Made by a program: the position numbers and the translations under genes
Source of the DNA: Telmatactis stephensoni
Lineage: Eukaryota > Cnidaria > Anthozoa > Actiniaria > Isophelliidae
Reading direction: 5' to 3'
DNA: 64,000 nucleotides
NCBI GenBank assembly: GCA_029948255.1
Contig: JALIZF010001262.1
Span: 1-64,000, forward strand
Part shown: positions 1-12,088 of the stretch, one piece after another
Position numbering within the stretch: position 1 is the stretch's first letter
How the letters are laid out: each line of letters opens with the position of its first letter
Notes under the pieces: model-generated
The model's database searches: none
Seen by the model: only the letters and a program-made list of their open reading frames with translations
What the model was told of the DNA's origin: nothing

Positions 1-1041
1 TAACAGACCGATATAACTGATATAGAGACAATAATGGCATACTACAAAGTATAATTGATACAAAATGAATTTATATAATTCCATAAACTTCCCAAAATGA
101 AATCTTTTTTGCTATGCGTTAATTCGCTTTTTGCAAAGTTTGTTAATTAAACTAGCTCATTTGTCTCAATTTTTCTGTTTCTTTTCTTTTCTTTTCTTTT
201 CTCTTCTTTTTTTATTTTTTATTTTTCAACTTAAATCCTTTCAGTGCTTTTACGGCGCCTTTGGCTAAATTATTATTTTTAAAATGTTTGTGTAGTTTTT
301 TCTCTGCATCATCTACACCTGTTCTGCGGAATGGCAAACATCATCTTTGTGAAAAATTGAGATAAAAAGATTTACGAACTCGAATGACAAAGAGTATATA
401 TTGTCGCATTATAGCAGTCTATATACACCTAATTCAAAAAAGGTTGTCGTATGAGAGCTCTCAAGCTCACGCGACTAGACCGAAAAGGGGTATGGGTAGT
501 AGCAAAACTTCACTTCCTTTCCGCTTTGGTATTGACTTTAGCATCAGTAAGTGAAGATCTGTAGTGTATAAGGTCATAGTAAGCTGAAGTTTGGGTAATC
601 ATGTGGGATTTTTGTGGTTTTATAACTTTAGTGATTTCTTCCCATACTCTTTTTCGGGTGAGTCGCGTAGGCTTGATACCGACAATGTTTATTGTAATAG
701 GTGTATCTTTTTCTATGATTCCTTTCAATTTCTTTATGATATCAGTCGCATTTAATTATCATCATTTATACTGTCTCAAACTATCGAACATTTCAGAACT
801 TTAAGGAATTAAAAAGGTAGAAGATATATCATTACATCATAATGGCCATTTAGATATCTTTTTTCTATAATTCTTTTCAAATCCCTCGTTACTGCATTTC
901 AGAATTAGCTGAAGCTTCAAACATTTCAAAACTTAAAAAAGAAAAAACTTAGGAAAACCAACAAAGCGGTTATCCATTCAGTCATTTCAGTAAATTGTTA
1001 TTTGCTTCATTATTCACTGTTATTCACTGGTATTGTACTGG
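1..1041. other. AT-rich flank, possible 3' exons of the first peptide gene
   Basis: No complete gene is visible. A T/C-rich tract lies near 178-235. On the minus strand, two places could supply the 3' exon of the peptide gene at 1535-1741, which needs a phase-0 acceptor. One is an acceptor ending at 429 after a T-rich tract, opening a short frame of 18 codons that stops at 372-374. The other is an open frame from about 685 to 510 with a basic start and no cysteine, behind a poor acceptor. I cannot choose between them. Confidence 0.4.
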
Positions 1042-1468
1042 AATAGGCCATATGCACTAACAGGTCACGTGACCCTATCTCACCTAAATCAAGCAGTACC
1101 GTCAAAATGAACGCCAGAAATAGAAAGGGCACTTTGATATTAGTAATAGTGCAAAGTTTCAGTTCATAAGATGAATAAGAGAAAAAACGACAGTAAATTT
1201 AAGATTGGATATTTTCTTAAGATTCGTTCGAAAAACGTGTTGGATGGCACGAGCTTGCCATCCAACGCCCTTTTCCGAACGAATCTTAAGAAAATATCCC
1301 ATTTTAAATTTACTGTTATTTCTCCTGTGTGTATTGCACCTTACTAGCTGAACCTTTGTACTTTTACTAATATTGAGGTGCGCTTTCTATTTTTGGAGTT
1401 CATTTTGACGGTGCTGCTTGATTTAGGGGAGATAGGGTCACGTGACCTGTTAGTGCATATGGCCTATT
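1042..1468. repeat. Foldback (inverted-repeat) element, about 430 bp
   Basis: The left arm begins aataggccatatgcactaac and the right arm ends with its reverse complement. Both arms include the ggtcacgtgacc core, a stretch around ctaaatcaagcag, and a long AT-rich match reaching a short central loop near 1250. The element lies between exon 1 of the minus-strand peptide gene and its candidate 3' exons, so it is probably intronic. It has no coding capacity and is best read as a MITE or foldback element. Confidence 0.85.
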
Positions 1469-1534
1469 ACCCCAGCAATTATACTCGACTAATTTCTTTC
1501 CAAAAGTTTATCACCTGAAATCAAGTTCACATAC

Positions 1535-1741
1535 CTGACGATCCAAAAGTTCAAAAGTTCTTTTCCTCTTTCTACACTTATTATATCTTGTCCAATCGAT
1601 ACATATTTGTCTAGGTTTGACTTTAAGCTCTGGTCGACTACTTTTTCGTATTAAAGAAACATATCCCTCGCTTCTTACATAGTTGAGTGCTACAACAACT
1701 AAGCATAAAGTCAGAGTTTGGAGAATTAGTTGTGAAAACAT
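1535..1741 (-). CDS. Secreted cationic Cys/Trp peptide 1, exon 1
   Basis: This exon encodes 69 residues. I start it at the ATG ending at 1741 because the next ATG upstream (1783) overlaps a TATA box. The first ~26 residues form a hydrophobic signal peptide ending near VRSEG. A basic pro-region follows, then a module with C47, W50 and C56 (C-x2-W-x5-C) and a run rich in K and R. The exon ends in CAG before GTATGT, a good phase-0 donor. The same design recurs in genes at 6289, 18588, 23188, 26782, 28051 and 30636. Its 3' exon is unresolved. Function is unknown: a secreted antimicrobial, venom-like or signalling peptide would all fit. Confidence 0.65.
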
Positions 1742-1782
1742 GATGAAATGAGAGCTATGACAAAAATTTCCCTCGTGACTCA

Positions 1783-1790
1783 TTTTTATA
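1783..1790 (-). promoter_or_regulatory. TATA box of peptide gene 1
   Basis: TATAAAAA on the minus strand, 42-49 bases upstream of the chosen ATG. It overlaps the upstream in-frame ATG at 1783, which argues for the downstream start. Confidence 0.5.
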
Positions 1791-1799
1791 GCACATCAA

Positions 1800-4370
1800 T
1801 CGAGCACCTGCCTTAACGCCTGCCCTCAATTTAAGATTTGACAAAAAATAATATGATATTGACGTAGAGGATGTCCTCTTGAAGCCATCTTAAGGTCTAC
1901 TTTGCTCATTGTTTATTCGCCTTCTTCTAGTTCCTTTTGATTCAGATGGATGAGCGGTAATAAATGAGCCTTGCTGTTTGGATACTAGCAGATTGCACTA
2001 ATGGGTTAAAGTGGATATTGTTAATAATGCGATAATGGATTGAGATCGTGACAATTAAATCGCTTGTTGGATTGCTAAAACCACTTGATAGTAATTTACA
2101 GTAGTGCTAATTACTAGCTGTGTCAATAGCGGAATCGACTGTTCTCTAGCACAAAGCCTGTCGATGCTGTACCATTACAACAAACTGTATTCTAAACGTT
2201 TGAGCATCACTGAATATATATATTGATCATGATTAGGATGTATGCGTTACTATTTCTGTTTTTCTCCCTCTTTTTCTATCATCTTTTTTTCTTTCTTTCT
2301 CTTACTTTCTTTTTTCTTTCATTTTTGAAGAAACAATATAATCTAACAACTGGCTTCTGCTAGCTTTCTTTAATACTTATAATAGCTTTCGCTCTTTGAA
2401 ATGAGTATATATTTCAGTCATAGATTTATATGCTACATATTTTCTATATGCTATTTTTTAAAGCTCTCAGTCATAAAAAAATAAACATGACCCCAAAAAG
2501 AATCACGGTCAAGACTTCAGATCAATAAACAGAATAAACTTTCAAAGTACCGCATCACAATGGAATATAGAATGAACATCAGTATGATCTCGAGGGCCAT
2601 GTCAACACTAGCATCCTGATCGCCCAGTGAGTTTTATTGTCTATCAAACTAGTTTTCTAGAAAGCTGCGAGAGATCCCTGAGAGATCAGCGCACGCAACC
2701 CAGGGACCGCGAAGAAATAAGTACAAATGTAAAACATCAATTATAAGCACAGTGGTAAAAACTTTCTTTCTTTTCTTTCTTCCTTAATTCTTTCTTGTTT
2801 CTATCTTTCTTTCTTTTTACTTTTATTCTTTCTTTCTTCCTTTCTTCCTTTCTTTAATTTTACTCCCTTCTTCTTCCCTCTTCCATTCTTCTATTTTATT
2901 CAAAACATCTTCTCTTAGACTCATTTGACACTAATTGAAAGTCTGAAATGAAAGTCTCACTAAAAGGAAACTCTTGATAATTTCAAGCAATATCAAGTAA
3001 GCGTTTTAATAAAGATAGCACATGTAGACTAAACCGCTGCTAAGAGGATTAAAACGTGAGCTTTTTTAAAAAATTCTCCGTCAAGTATCTCAAAATAGTC
3101 GATGAATTCAATACTGCAGACTCTACTGAAATGATTACTGAGGCGTCCTTTCCTGCCAAAAGCGCGTGGGTATATTTTGAGAGTAAATAACGCTAATAAC
3201 AGGACGGAGAGTTTTTCTTCTAATTTATATAACGGAGCTAGTCCCATGGTCGTTTCCATGTACAATACTTTCTTTTTTCATAAAAAATGCCCGAAGGGTC
3301 TCGAGAGTTGGAGGCAATTTGAAAATTGTGAGTGAAAGATATAATTACTTCCAGGATTACAGACAAATGACGACATATGTTTCGTCATTGTCAACCCTGA
3401 TCCGCCCTGAGAGAAACTCTTGTCATTGCAGGGTAATGGAGTTGAAGTCGTGAAGATCGTAACTAGAAATTGTTGGCCGGGAGCTTATTTATATATTGAG
3501 CTTATAATTTAATGTAATTTGTTGCAAACACTGGAATTTTTAGGCGCAATTTTTTTTCAAGCTTGAAAGTAGTTTTTTTTATCCTCAAAATATTTTGGAA
3601 ACGCCTAAAACAAAGATGAAAATAGATTTATGGTTATAAGTTAGAAAGTGACCATAAACAGTCGTCTTTCTAAATTGTTCTTTTATTACAAAAAACTTGA
3701 TTCGGAATTAACCATATAAAAATCTATGTTTTAGGTCTATTTATTACCAAGACCGGTTGTTTTAACTTCTCTTAGAAAATTAAAGAAAAAAGGAGGCCTT
3801 TCCAAACAATTCTAAATTGTTTGAAATTAAATATTTTCAAAGACGCAAATGAAAACAAAAATAATTGCATTGAAAGATATAACTAGGAGAAAATATACAA
3901 GAGGAAAAGTGAAGATATGGAATAGTTTTTAGAAGCAAAATGTTTACATAGGCCATTTTAAAAGATTTAAACTAGATATTCTAGGTTGGTGTTCTGGCAC
4001 GTTTTAGAAAGCCTTTTTCTGTAGATTCAGTCATACCATCTGCACATTCAGCCCAATGTATTACACATACCATGTTTTGCTGAAAAAGCTAATTACGCAA
4101 AGCTAAAATCGGATTTCCGAACCTGAAATTGACTTTCACCTCCTCACTTTCACAATACTCCCCAATATATTTAAGAAATACGATATATTGCCTAAAATCT
4201 GTACTTTAAAACAAAAGACTTTATTTTGAGAAGGAAGAAAATACGTCATGCAGACGCAATTTTTCCAAAGAAAAAGAAAAAGAAAAAAAAATCTAAGCGA
4301 CCTTTTAGAGCTGCTACAGAAAAAGATGTAGATGCTTAATACAGGTTGATTATAGAGTAGATGTCATGTG
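1800..4370. other. Gene-free stretch with pyrimidine-rich simple repeats
   Basis: No ORF with signal-peptide, domain or splice support is seen. T/C-rich simple sequence lies at about 2265-2330 and 2760-2880. A 78-codon minus-strand ORF at 3029-3265 has no recognisable features and is not called. Confidence 0.5.
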
Positions 4371-4377
4371 ACTGTGA

Positions 4378-4500
4378 AAACGGCACGGCACGGTACGGCA
4401 CAGTTACGGTAGAAAGAGCGAATGTTACGTTTTTATATGGACAACACGGAACTGACACGGTCACGGCACGGCGCCGTCCGTTTCATACTCATACGAATTC
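4378..4500 (-). mobile_element. Decayed copy of the 145-bp MITE family
   Basis: It contains the cggcacggcacgg / gacacggtcacggcacgg motifs and ends in actcatacgaat, in the opposite orientation to the related copies at 14458-14602 and 16228-16350. The terminal inverted repeats are eroded here. Confidence 0.6.
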
Positions 4501-4844
4501 CTCACGAACAAAAGGTGAAGGATAATATACGTCCGAACTCCTTTATACCTTCCCCTCCCTCCATCATGAACATTAAAGTGAACTACACTGAACGTCGTAG
4601 ACTGATTCTATAAGTCGGTCAAATGGCCTTCCTGTGGTAGTCACACCTACCAAGTGTAAAAGAGCGAAAACTATGACTCATGGACAAAATCAATTTACAC
4701 AGAACAGTCCAAAAAGGAATGTGAGAATTACACGTCGACGGGAGTCGTACCACAAGCCTTTCGCTTAAAGCGCACTAACCAACTATTAAGACACCCTGTT
4801 AATGTTGACAATACAAGCGATCTAAAGCGATTTATACCACCGAC

Positions 4845-4920
4845 CTCGTTCCAAGGCCTTTCCCTTCGCACCACCCCCAAGTGAAGAGAAAGGGCCTGGG
4901 AACGAGGTTGGTATACCACG
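4845..4920. repeat. Short imperfect inverted repeat
   Basis: ccgacctcgttccaaggcc near 4852 is matched in inverted form by ggcctgggaacgaggttgg near 4895-4914, with a short loop of about 25 bases. Looks like a small foldback element. Confidence 0.6.
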
Positions 4921-5199
4921 TCACTGGAACTCCTTTTTAAACATTTTATTGGTTGCAAGGGTTGTAAGAATTAAGATTTCGATCGAAAAAAGAAGAGATT
5001 CACAAATGATGAATTTTTATGTTTAAACATTTTGTAAGGTAAAGACTAAAACCCCGCTCGAATACAAACCCATTCCCCTTAACTCATTTTGTCTGTCAAT
5101 TTCTATCGGTATCTCGAACCTCCGCTATCTACAATATTTAGCTTTCCCTTGGAGTTCGAGTTAAGGGGGTTCTCCTGCATGTCTGACGTCGGTAGTTCC

Positions 5200-5335
5200 T
5201 TCAGCCCCGTTACGAGCACCTAAATTAAGCTGATTACAGATTAGAGAGAATTCGAAACAAATGTGTGACTGGGAATCGAACTCGGGACGTCTAACTTAGC
5301 AAGCATTCCACTAACCAATTCAGCTACATAAAGGT
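5200..5335 (-). repeat. tRNA-derived SINE-like fragment
   Basis: Read on the minus strand, the segment has an A-box-like tagctgaattggttagtgg and a B-box-like gagttcgattc about 30 bases apart, as in tRNA-headed SINEs. The T-stem pairs poorly, so a functional tRNA is unlikely. Confidence 0.4.
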
Positions 5336-5437
5336 ATCAAAGGTTGCTAGCAAATCACGTGACCCAATTAAAAAAGACCTTGCATGAGGCAAGATAAAGA
5401 GCATCACATGTTAGTACCTATTTAATTGTATTCTCAT

Positions 5438-5615
5438 TTTTTTTTCTGCCTTCCCTCCCTCCCTTCTTCCTTCCTTTCTTCCTTCCTTTTTCTTTCTTTT
5501 TTTCTTTATCTCTCTCTTTCCCTCTTTCTTTCTTCCTTTCTTCCTTTCTTTCTTGCCTTCCTTCCTTCTTTCTTTTTCTTTCACTTTCTTTCTTTCTTTC
5601 TTTCTTTCATTCATT
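5438..5615. repeat. (TTTC/CCTT)n polypyrimidine microsatellite
   Basis: A long imperfect TTTC/TTCC tract. It creates low-complexity ORFs on both strands (Ser/Phe-rich on plus, Lys/Arg/Glu-rich on minus) that are not genes. Confidence 0.9.
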
Positions 5616-5762
5616 ACTCATCAGAAATTTGTTTAAAGAGAGGTATTTACATATAAAGTCCAACGGCTTCTAATCAATTCTTGATCTTTTGTAATAAGCG
5701 CGTCCTTTAGCAAAAATTTTGGAAATCTTTTGTCATGACAGACAAAAGAACAGCCATAATTG

Positions 5763-5807
5763 TCAAATGTATATAATTGCCAAGTATTGAGAAATCCTGC
5801 ATTGAAC
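5763..5807 (-). CDS. Candidate 3' exon of secreted peptide 2
   Basis: A strong minus-strand acceptor, with a C/T-rich tract ending in TTCTTCTAG, precedes position 5807. In phase 0, matching the donor of exon 1 at 6289-6495, it adds 14 codons including one cysteine and then a stop at 5763-5765. The intron would be about 480 bases. No homology supports it; only splice signal and phase do. Confidence 0.35.
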   Translation of the reverse strand, partial: VQCRISQYLAIIYI

Positions 5808-6288
5808 CTAGAAGAATTACAGTTAAGGGAAGAGGGAGAAATGGCGTAAAAAATAAAGATGATGAAGAAAGAGAGGGAGGGGATGAAACTGGTCAAAAGA
5901 TCTGTACTAGATAGGAGCTATAGCGAGCGATTTATTCCCGGGTTCCCGACCTCTATTCTGTATTTCTTTAAATTAAGTAAGAAGCTTACACAAGTCACAG
6001 TTTACTTGGTATTTCAGTTCTAAGTTAAAATAATTTGAAGTTTAAGGCATATTCTGTCGCAAAATGATGACATTTAGTACTTTGAATTAAAGATTACTTT
6101 AGATTGGCTAACTTGTCACAAAGATGTTCAAACGCTTAGCAAAAGAGACAGTGAAAAATAAAGTAGTAAAGGAGTGTCAAGGGTATTATGAATTGCTCTT
6201 CAAACTACACAACTTTGAACATCAATTTAAAAAAATGTCGTAAAAGTTCTTAAGAATGAAAAATGAAGATATTCCGTTCATACTATAC

Positions 6289-6495
6289 CTGCCAGCCCTT
6301 TTTTCTCAAACTGCGGCTTCTCAAGCAGCTCCTAAAGCGAACCCACTTCACACAAGCCGTTCGTCGAAACAAAGCCGGAATTGTGTCACTTGACTCGACA
6401 TCAGAAATAGAAGTAGCGGAACCAACATTGTAGACAAACAAGACTAGGACAAGAGCGAACACAATTTGATAGTTCGACGGCATTTTTATCAACAT
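6289..6495 (-). CDS. Secreted cationic Cys/Trp peptide 2, exon 1
   Basis: This exon encodes 69 residues, the same length as exon 1 of peptide gene 1. There are two near-N-terminal ATGs (6495, 6483). Residues ~8-28 form a hydrophobic signal peptide. A short acidic pro-region follows, then an RR pair (44-45), the module C48-x2-W51-x5-C57 and a very basic tail. The donor CAG/GTATAG is phase 0. The W-V-R-F-R-S-C arrangement closely parallels W-T-R-Y-N-K-C of peptide 1 and W-I-R-S-R-C of the gene at 18588. The net positive charge and Cys pair suggest a processed host-defence or venom-type peptide, but I recognise no named family. Confidence 0.65.
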
Positions 6496-6839
6496 CTAGT
6501 CGAAGGAATCTTGAGATAGCCACAAAGAACTGCCTTTGAGGAGAGCTTTAACGCTTTGATAAAGACTCGAAAAACGAGTGAAATTAAAGTTTATGTAGAT
6601 CAAAGTGCCCATTACTGTGACTTCATACTGTTAAATTTCAGACGGGCGGCGCCACACCCTTTTTTCGGTTTTTTTGAAAATTTCTCTTAAGTCAATTAAA
6701 GAGTTCTAATTCCACTCAAAAAACAAGTATTATAGCACGCGTAACACTTTATTACCGGAGATTCTCTATATATTTGCACTTAGAAACCACTTAACAAAAT
6801 ACTGCTAGATAAAACGTTTTTTAAATCTAGTAAAATAAA
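6496..6839. other. 5' flank of peptide gene 2
   Basis: AT-rich sequence with no clear TATA box, ORF or repeat of note. Confidence 0.4.
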
Positions 6840-8400
6840 TGATCTATAGGCCGATTGAACCAATCATGATCAGAGGAAAAAGTATACCCCGAAGGGTGGA
6901 GGAGGGGGGCAAGGAGTGTTTGTTTTAATTCGTACTTGTAATGAATAGAGTTTATTGTAAAAATGTATATTACAGTACTGAGACAAAGTGATCGGTTTCT
7001 TTTTTCTTTTTCTTTCTTTCGTTTTTTTAAATTTATTTTTATTTTTTATTTTTTTGCTTTTATAAAACATATTTTCATCGTTTTATGCGAGCCATGTCTC
7101 AATCTTTCCGTTGATATAAACGTGGTAGTTGACAAATCCAACACCATATAAAATCCAATAAAATAAATAATCAATATGAGCCATTCAGACAACAAAGTAT
7201 TCCTAAGGGTGGGAGGAGGGGGAGGGAGTGTTTGCTTTAATCGGTACTTGACTGTACTTTAATGCTGTTAGAGTTTTACATTCAAGCAATATAAAAACCA
7301 CATGCATGTCTCCGTACTGCGTTATAAACACGATGGGAGACGTAGAGCACACGACAAACAAGCTAGGAGTAGCCAAGTGTTTCTCTTGCTTTCCGAGTGT
7401 ATTACAAGTTTTCCGAGAGTATTTATATCACAGAAAAGATACATAAGTGATCGTTTTAATATTGCTTTTATAAAATATTTTCAAAGTTTTTGTGCGAGAC
7501 ACGTTTTTGTCCTTTGAAATAAACACGGTCGCTAGCCAATCGACGAGCGCGGGCGTTATATTTCTCAAATATTTTATAAACTAAATACACTAAATGTTCT
7601 ATGTATGCATATTGAGCCAGTCAGAGAACAAGGTATTCCAGAAGATGGTAGAAGTGGAGGGGTGTGGGGGTGGTTAGTGAATTAAGAATTGTCTGTTTGA
7701 CACAGTACTTGTTTCACATTTAAGCAATATAAAACGTGCGCGCATATATGTCATATCAACAAGAAGGTAGATTTAGAGTACAAGAAAAACAAAGTTTATT
7801 TCTGTCGATAACCATGCCTCTGACCATTTTCTCTTGATCCAGGAACTTCGCTACCAAGGATTTTGATGTTGTTCCAAGAGATGTCATGACCTTGTTTACA
7901 CATATTTCACGTGCATGAATTAAATATGAAATATCTGTTAGAAAGATTGTCATGGTCTGATAAAATACATAATCTATTTATGAAGAGTAGACCAATCACA
8001 GAATAAAGTGCCCTTAGGGATGGAAGGAGGGGTAAGGAGCGTTGGTTTTACTCTGCATGTACTTGTTAGACGACAGACTGTGGCGTACCTACCATTATAT
8101 AGCCAGTCACATACAAACGTAGCCACATGAAAGTCTAGCGCTATAATAGTCTCCCAACTTTATGCACAACTGTAAAGTTTAGAGGCAGAACAATAGAAAA
8201 GATGTGGAAACTTCGGAATGGAAAGCCACTTATAGTGTACTAAAATCTCATAGAATAAATGATGTAATGCAGAATGAGCCAATCAGAGAATAAAGGGTAG
8301 GAGGAGGGGGCAGGAGAGGGTGTTACTTTGTTTTATTCTCCACTTATGAATTAAGATTTCAGGAAATTTCCTCACAAATTTGATTTTCTTGTAAAAAGGA
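6840..8400. repeat. Tandem array of five diverged promoter-like modules
   Basis: Units begin near 6840, 7170, 7608, 7982 and 8270. Each starts with a variant of gagccaatcagagaac (CCAAT-like), followed after ~20-35 bases by a G-rich run such as gggtgggaggagggggagg. Most then have a TATA-like site 70-115 bases further on (for example caatataaaa at about 7288 and 7726, ttatatag near 8095). Units 1 and 2 also share gcttttataaaa...tattttc. Units are about 290-440 bp and carry no conserved ORF. They could be tandem promoters of short transcripts or simply diverged tandem repeats. Confidence 0.6.
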
Positions 8401-8419
8401 AAAGCCATCAAGAACTCAT

Positions 8420-9426
8420 AAAAACGTTAAGCTTATTAAACTACCTTCCATTCTCTCCTCAACAAATGGAATTAAAGGAAATTTGCGGTTACTTACTAAA
8501 GCTGCAATCGAGCTCCAACTACAACTGTGAGACACGAATCGAAAATGTGACTGGGCTATTCTAAATCGAACCAAAAATAAAAGTTCCCAATCAATTCAGA
8601 TGCCAAACTTTCTATGGTTTCCATTGCAACAATTTGGGCCTTAGAGCTTTACTGTATCTTATCTATAGTTATTTGAACAAGGATGACGTTTATTATCATC
8701 CCACTAAAATCAGTTATCCAGTCAGAAGCGAGATTAACGCCGCTGTCCTGATTTTTCACGATATCAGGATAGTGTCTTGATGTCCTGAAATATCACGGCA
8801 GTAGATTGAAACTGGCTTCTAAAAACCCGTAAAGGCTTTATTTTGTTTTGCTTTTTTGGCAAATTAAGGGAAAATGTCATTCATCTGAAAAGTCAGAAGA
8901 AATTGTTCAAGAAAATCGCGAGAGATTATCAGTTTCCCGCCACTTCTCAAACACGGACACGCGCCGGCAATATGCTAATTAGTTTGTGTTTTCAAACAAT
9001 CACTTTCGTCCAAAAACTCTTCTTCAGCAAAAAAAGTGGATTGACAAATAAATAATCGGGCAACTCTTGGCTCGATTCGGCAGATATCAGATCTCGTTAA
9101 TTGGTCAGTCTTGCCTTGGGTAAAATACTGAACCATGGCTCAGCCAAACTACTCGTCCTGATATCACGCCGTATCGAACCAAAGTTGTCCGATTAATATA
9201 AATACCAAATAGTGCACTATGGTGAGGATCAACAGGCTATGATAACTATATTGGGGACGCTTGACTAACGTTGATATAAAATAGATCGTTCGTAAATTTA
9301 TAGTAGTATACCATGGTGCAAGCTTCAATTTGTCGGGAACACTAATGACGTCACTAATCAAGTAAATATTGACATCCAATCAGAGTGTTTGTTGGAAAAT
9401 GAAATAGATTACAATTCATAAGGGCA
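8420..9426. other. Gene-free stretch
   Basis: No supported gene. Short ORFs at 8843-9055 (+) and 9164-9379 (-) lack a signal peptide, domain or splice signal. Confidence 0.4.
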
Positions 9427-11483
9427 AGTATTAGCGGAGCTCCCGCGCGGGCCGAAGGCCCGCGCGAGCGGAGCACCATACCTAAGAAAAAATGGTAACC
9501 CATCGAGCTGATTTTTCATGGACCGACACAGGAAGCCCAGTGTCCGTACGTACGTACATACGTACATACGTCCCTGTACATCCCACAGGGGTAACCGCTG
9601 GCCAATTTACAGTTTCCTTGCAGTTTTAACTTGCAAAACTTAAAAATATTACTCTAGAAACCTCGTAAAAATTTAGCAATTTTCATGATCATTAATCTGT
9701 GCCAATCTTGACAGGTTAAAGCGAAAAACAACGTGCATTTGAATTTTTTCGGGCCCGGTGTCATTTCAAAAACTGCTCGAAAGACGAAGGACACAGAGAG
9801 CATTTTCAAAGTTGGACGACTTTTTAGTTGGATTTGTAGCTTCAAAAAACTTCTCATAATGAACGAGTCATCGAGGTCGTGTATTCTTCGTTTCGTGAAG
9901 ATGCCTTCAGTAAAGCTGCTTAAAAATCTAGCCAAAGTTGGCAATCAAGAATCATCTGCATTGAGCGTGAAACAAGGATCTAGGACTATGCTTCTAAAGA
10001 CAACAATTAGGAAAGCACTTCAAGGTAAAGACCTTGGCCAGAAAATGATGTCAAAACGTCTCTTGTACCTATATTTGATCTTTTATCTTTTATTTGGGAT
10101 TGATGTCTTTAAAAAAATAAACTTTTATGCACGTTGAACTGTGGCCAAGTTTAAACAAACACTCGATCAACATAAAATGTACAACGACATTTGTTTTACG
10201 GTGAACTTTTTGCACTTGTCTAGTTCTAATAATAATAAAATAAGTAAAAAAATGATTTTGAACTTATTTCAACCCCACTAATGTGTAAATACAGCTCAAG
10301 TTTGGGTCTGGAATTTAATGAAAAAAATTGACAGGAATAAAAGAAGGAATTTTGCATGCTCTGTCAGTGAACCCTACGAGACCTTAAATGCATGCAGACT
10401 GAAAATGCTTAATTCCTTGTTTTCTTGTAATGTCGAGTGGCTGTTTTTATAGTCACTTAAAACTGTATTATCAGTGTAATCTGGAAGAGACAAGTGGGAG
10501 ACAAGTATTCACCTAGCTAGTGTGTCATTCTATTCCACATTAAATAACAAAACAACAACAACAACCACAAAAAAACAAGATATGTCACAAATTTAATATA
10601 GTAAAGACAGACACATGAAGATATGTTGTTCTGTAATATTCAGGATGTTGAAAAGGTTTAATTACTTGTATCAATTTAAAAAAGGGTTTGGAGATTTTGC
10701 TTTATATTTCTGAAAATTATGAACCACTACAAAGTCAGTTATGAAATCTGACAGTGAATCTGAATATTAAAATTGACTGTAATAAAGGTCACTGAGCTTA
10801 CAAGCCCACTATACAAACCAAAACCAAAACTTATTTTAAAAATGCTTTTACAATTACCACAGGAAATCCAATTCATTTGAATCAAGAACATAAAAATATT
10901 GAAATTGAAATTGGAGCTCTGCTTTTAGGTAGTAGTTGTTTTGAGTTGTTTTACAATTTCATCTAAAGTCATAATTAGTGGAACCTGGAAGAGAGAATTC
11001 TTGTTTTGTGTAAAGACAACTATTTATCTGTGTCATTCTATTGTACATAGTACAAAAACCAGATGCCACAATACTGTCAAGACAGAAAAATCTAAATATA
11101 ATGTTCTGCAATGTTAAATTGTTTAATTGAAGGATGTTGAAATCAGGTTGAACAGTATTTATGTGAATGAAATCAGTTTGAGGGATTTTTGCATTCTATT
11201 TCTGAGAATTATGAACCACTACTACAAAGTCAATTATAAAATCTGACTGAATCTGAATAAGCATCACTATGGTGACTGAGGCTGAAAGCCTTATAATTTT
11301 CAGGAGACTGAAGGGCAAGAAATAAAGCTTGACCTATAATCTTTATTTCGACTTTTACAACAAAATGCAATCTTTGTTTGCCTATTACCACAGGAAGCCC
11401 AATTCATTTAAATCAAAAACATCAAAAAATAAAACAAAGTATTTAAAATTATTTTTATATTTAAATGGGAGCTCCGCTATTAG
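9427..11483. mobile_element. Putative element with short inverted ends and internal tandem duplication
   Basis: The left end reads attagcggagctccc and the right end (near 11465-11483) reads gggagctccgctattag, so the ends are inverted over ~14-16 bases. Next to the left end is a GC-rich palindrome (9441-9476). Inside are two diverged ~460-500 bp tandem units (about 10480-10938 and 10985-11490). They share blocks such as attatgaaccactac and ttaccacaggaa, and both end in ggagctc. A 134-codon ORF at 9733-10137 has no recognised domain. Confidence 0.45.
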
Positions 11484-11929
11484 GTAGTACCTAATTTTTA
11501 TATTATTCTTAAGTCACCAGATATTAATCAAGAACAAGTAAAAAAGAGAGATTATAAAGTTATAACTAGTTGGGAACAGGCTTCGAGAGGCTTTGTGTTA
11601 GTTTTCTAAAAAACGTTGTTTGAATGTGTTTTAAGTCAAACTTAAGCAACATGTGCACGAAAAGAAATGTATACATTCCAACAAAACTTTTTCAAAATAT
11701 TCTGCAGTTTTCATATAAATTCCATCTTCTATAGACAAATTGTTTTCAGTGAAAAGTATCAAAAGATTGCTAGAGTTCGCCTTTTTCGAAAGTCATTCTC
11801 CTACACAGAGCCAATACCTCGAGAGAGAGGATTTCCTTGTTTTGCCAACACTACAAAGAGAAGGATCCTTTACTACTGAGAGAATAATGAGAACATATTA
11901 TCCACCGAGTTTGAAAGTATTAATATATG

Positions 11930-12088
11930 TAATCGAATGGGGCCAAGAAAAATTGAGAATTAATTCACGAGTGTTTCGTTTTCAAAGTTTGCCGTAATTG
12001 CCCGGATCGCAAAGCGACGAGGACAATTGGAAAACTTTGAAAACACGGAGTGGATTAATCCTTAATTTTACCAGTAACCATTCGATTA
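11930..12088. repeat. Foldback element
   Basis: taatcgaatggg at the left is matched inverted by ccattcgatta at the right. Inner arms such as gttttcaaagttt / aaactttgaaaac also pair. About 159 bp, non-coding. Confidence 0.75.

Noticed and set aside
3029..3265. 78-codon minus-strand ORF
   Set aside because: A hydrophobic stretch is present but it does not resemble a signal peptide with a cleavage site, and there is no module or donor site.
5411..5656. Lys/Arg/Glu-rich and Ser/Phe-rich ORFs
   Set aside because: Low-complexity TTTC/TTCC microsatellite.
9733..10137. 134-codon ORF as a gene
   Set aside because: No recognised domain or splice support; it lies within a putative repeat element.
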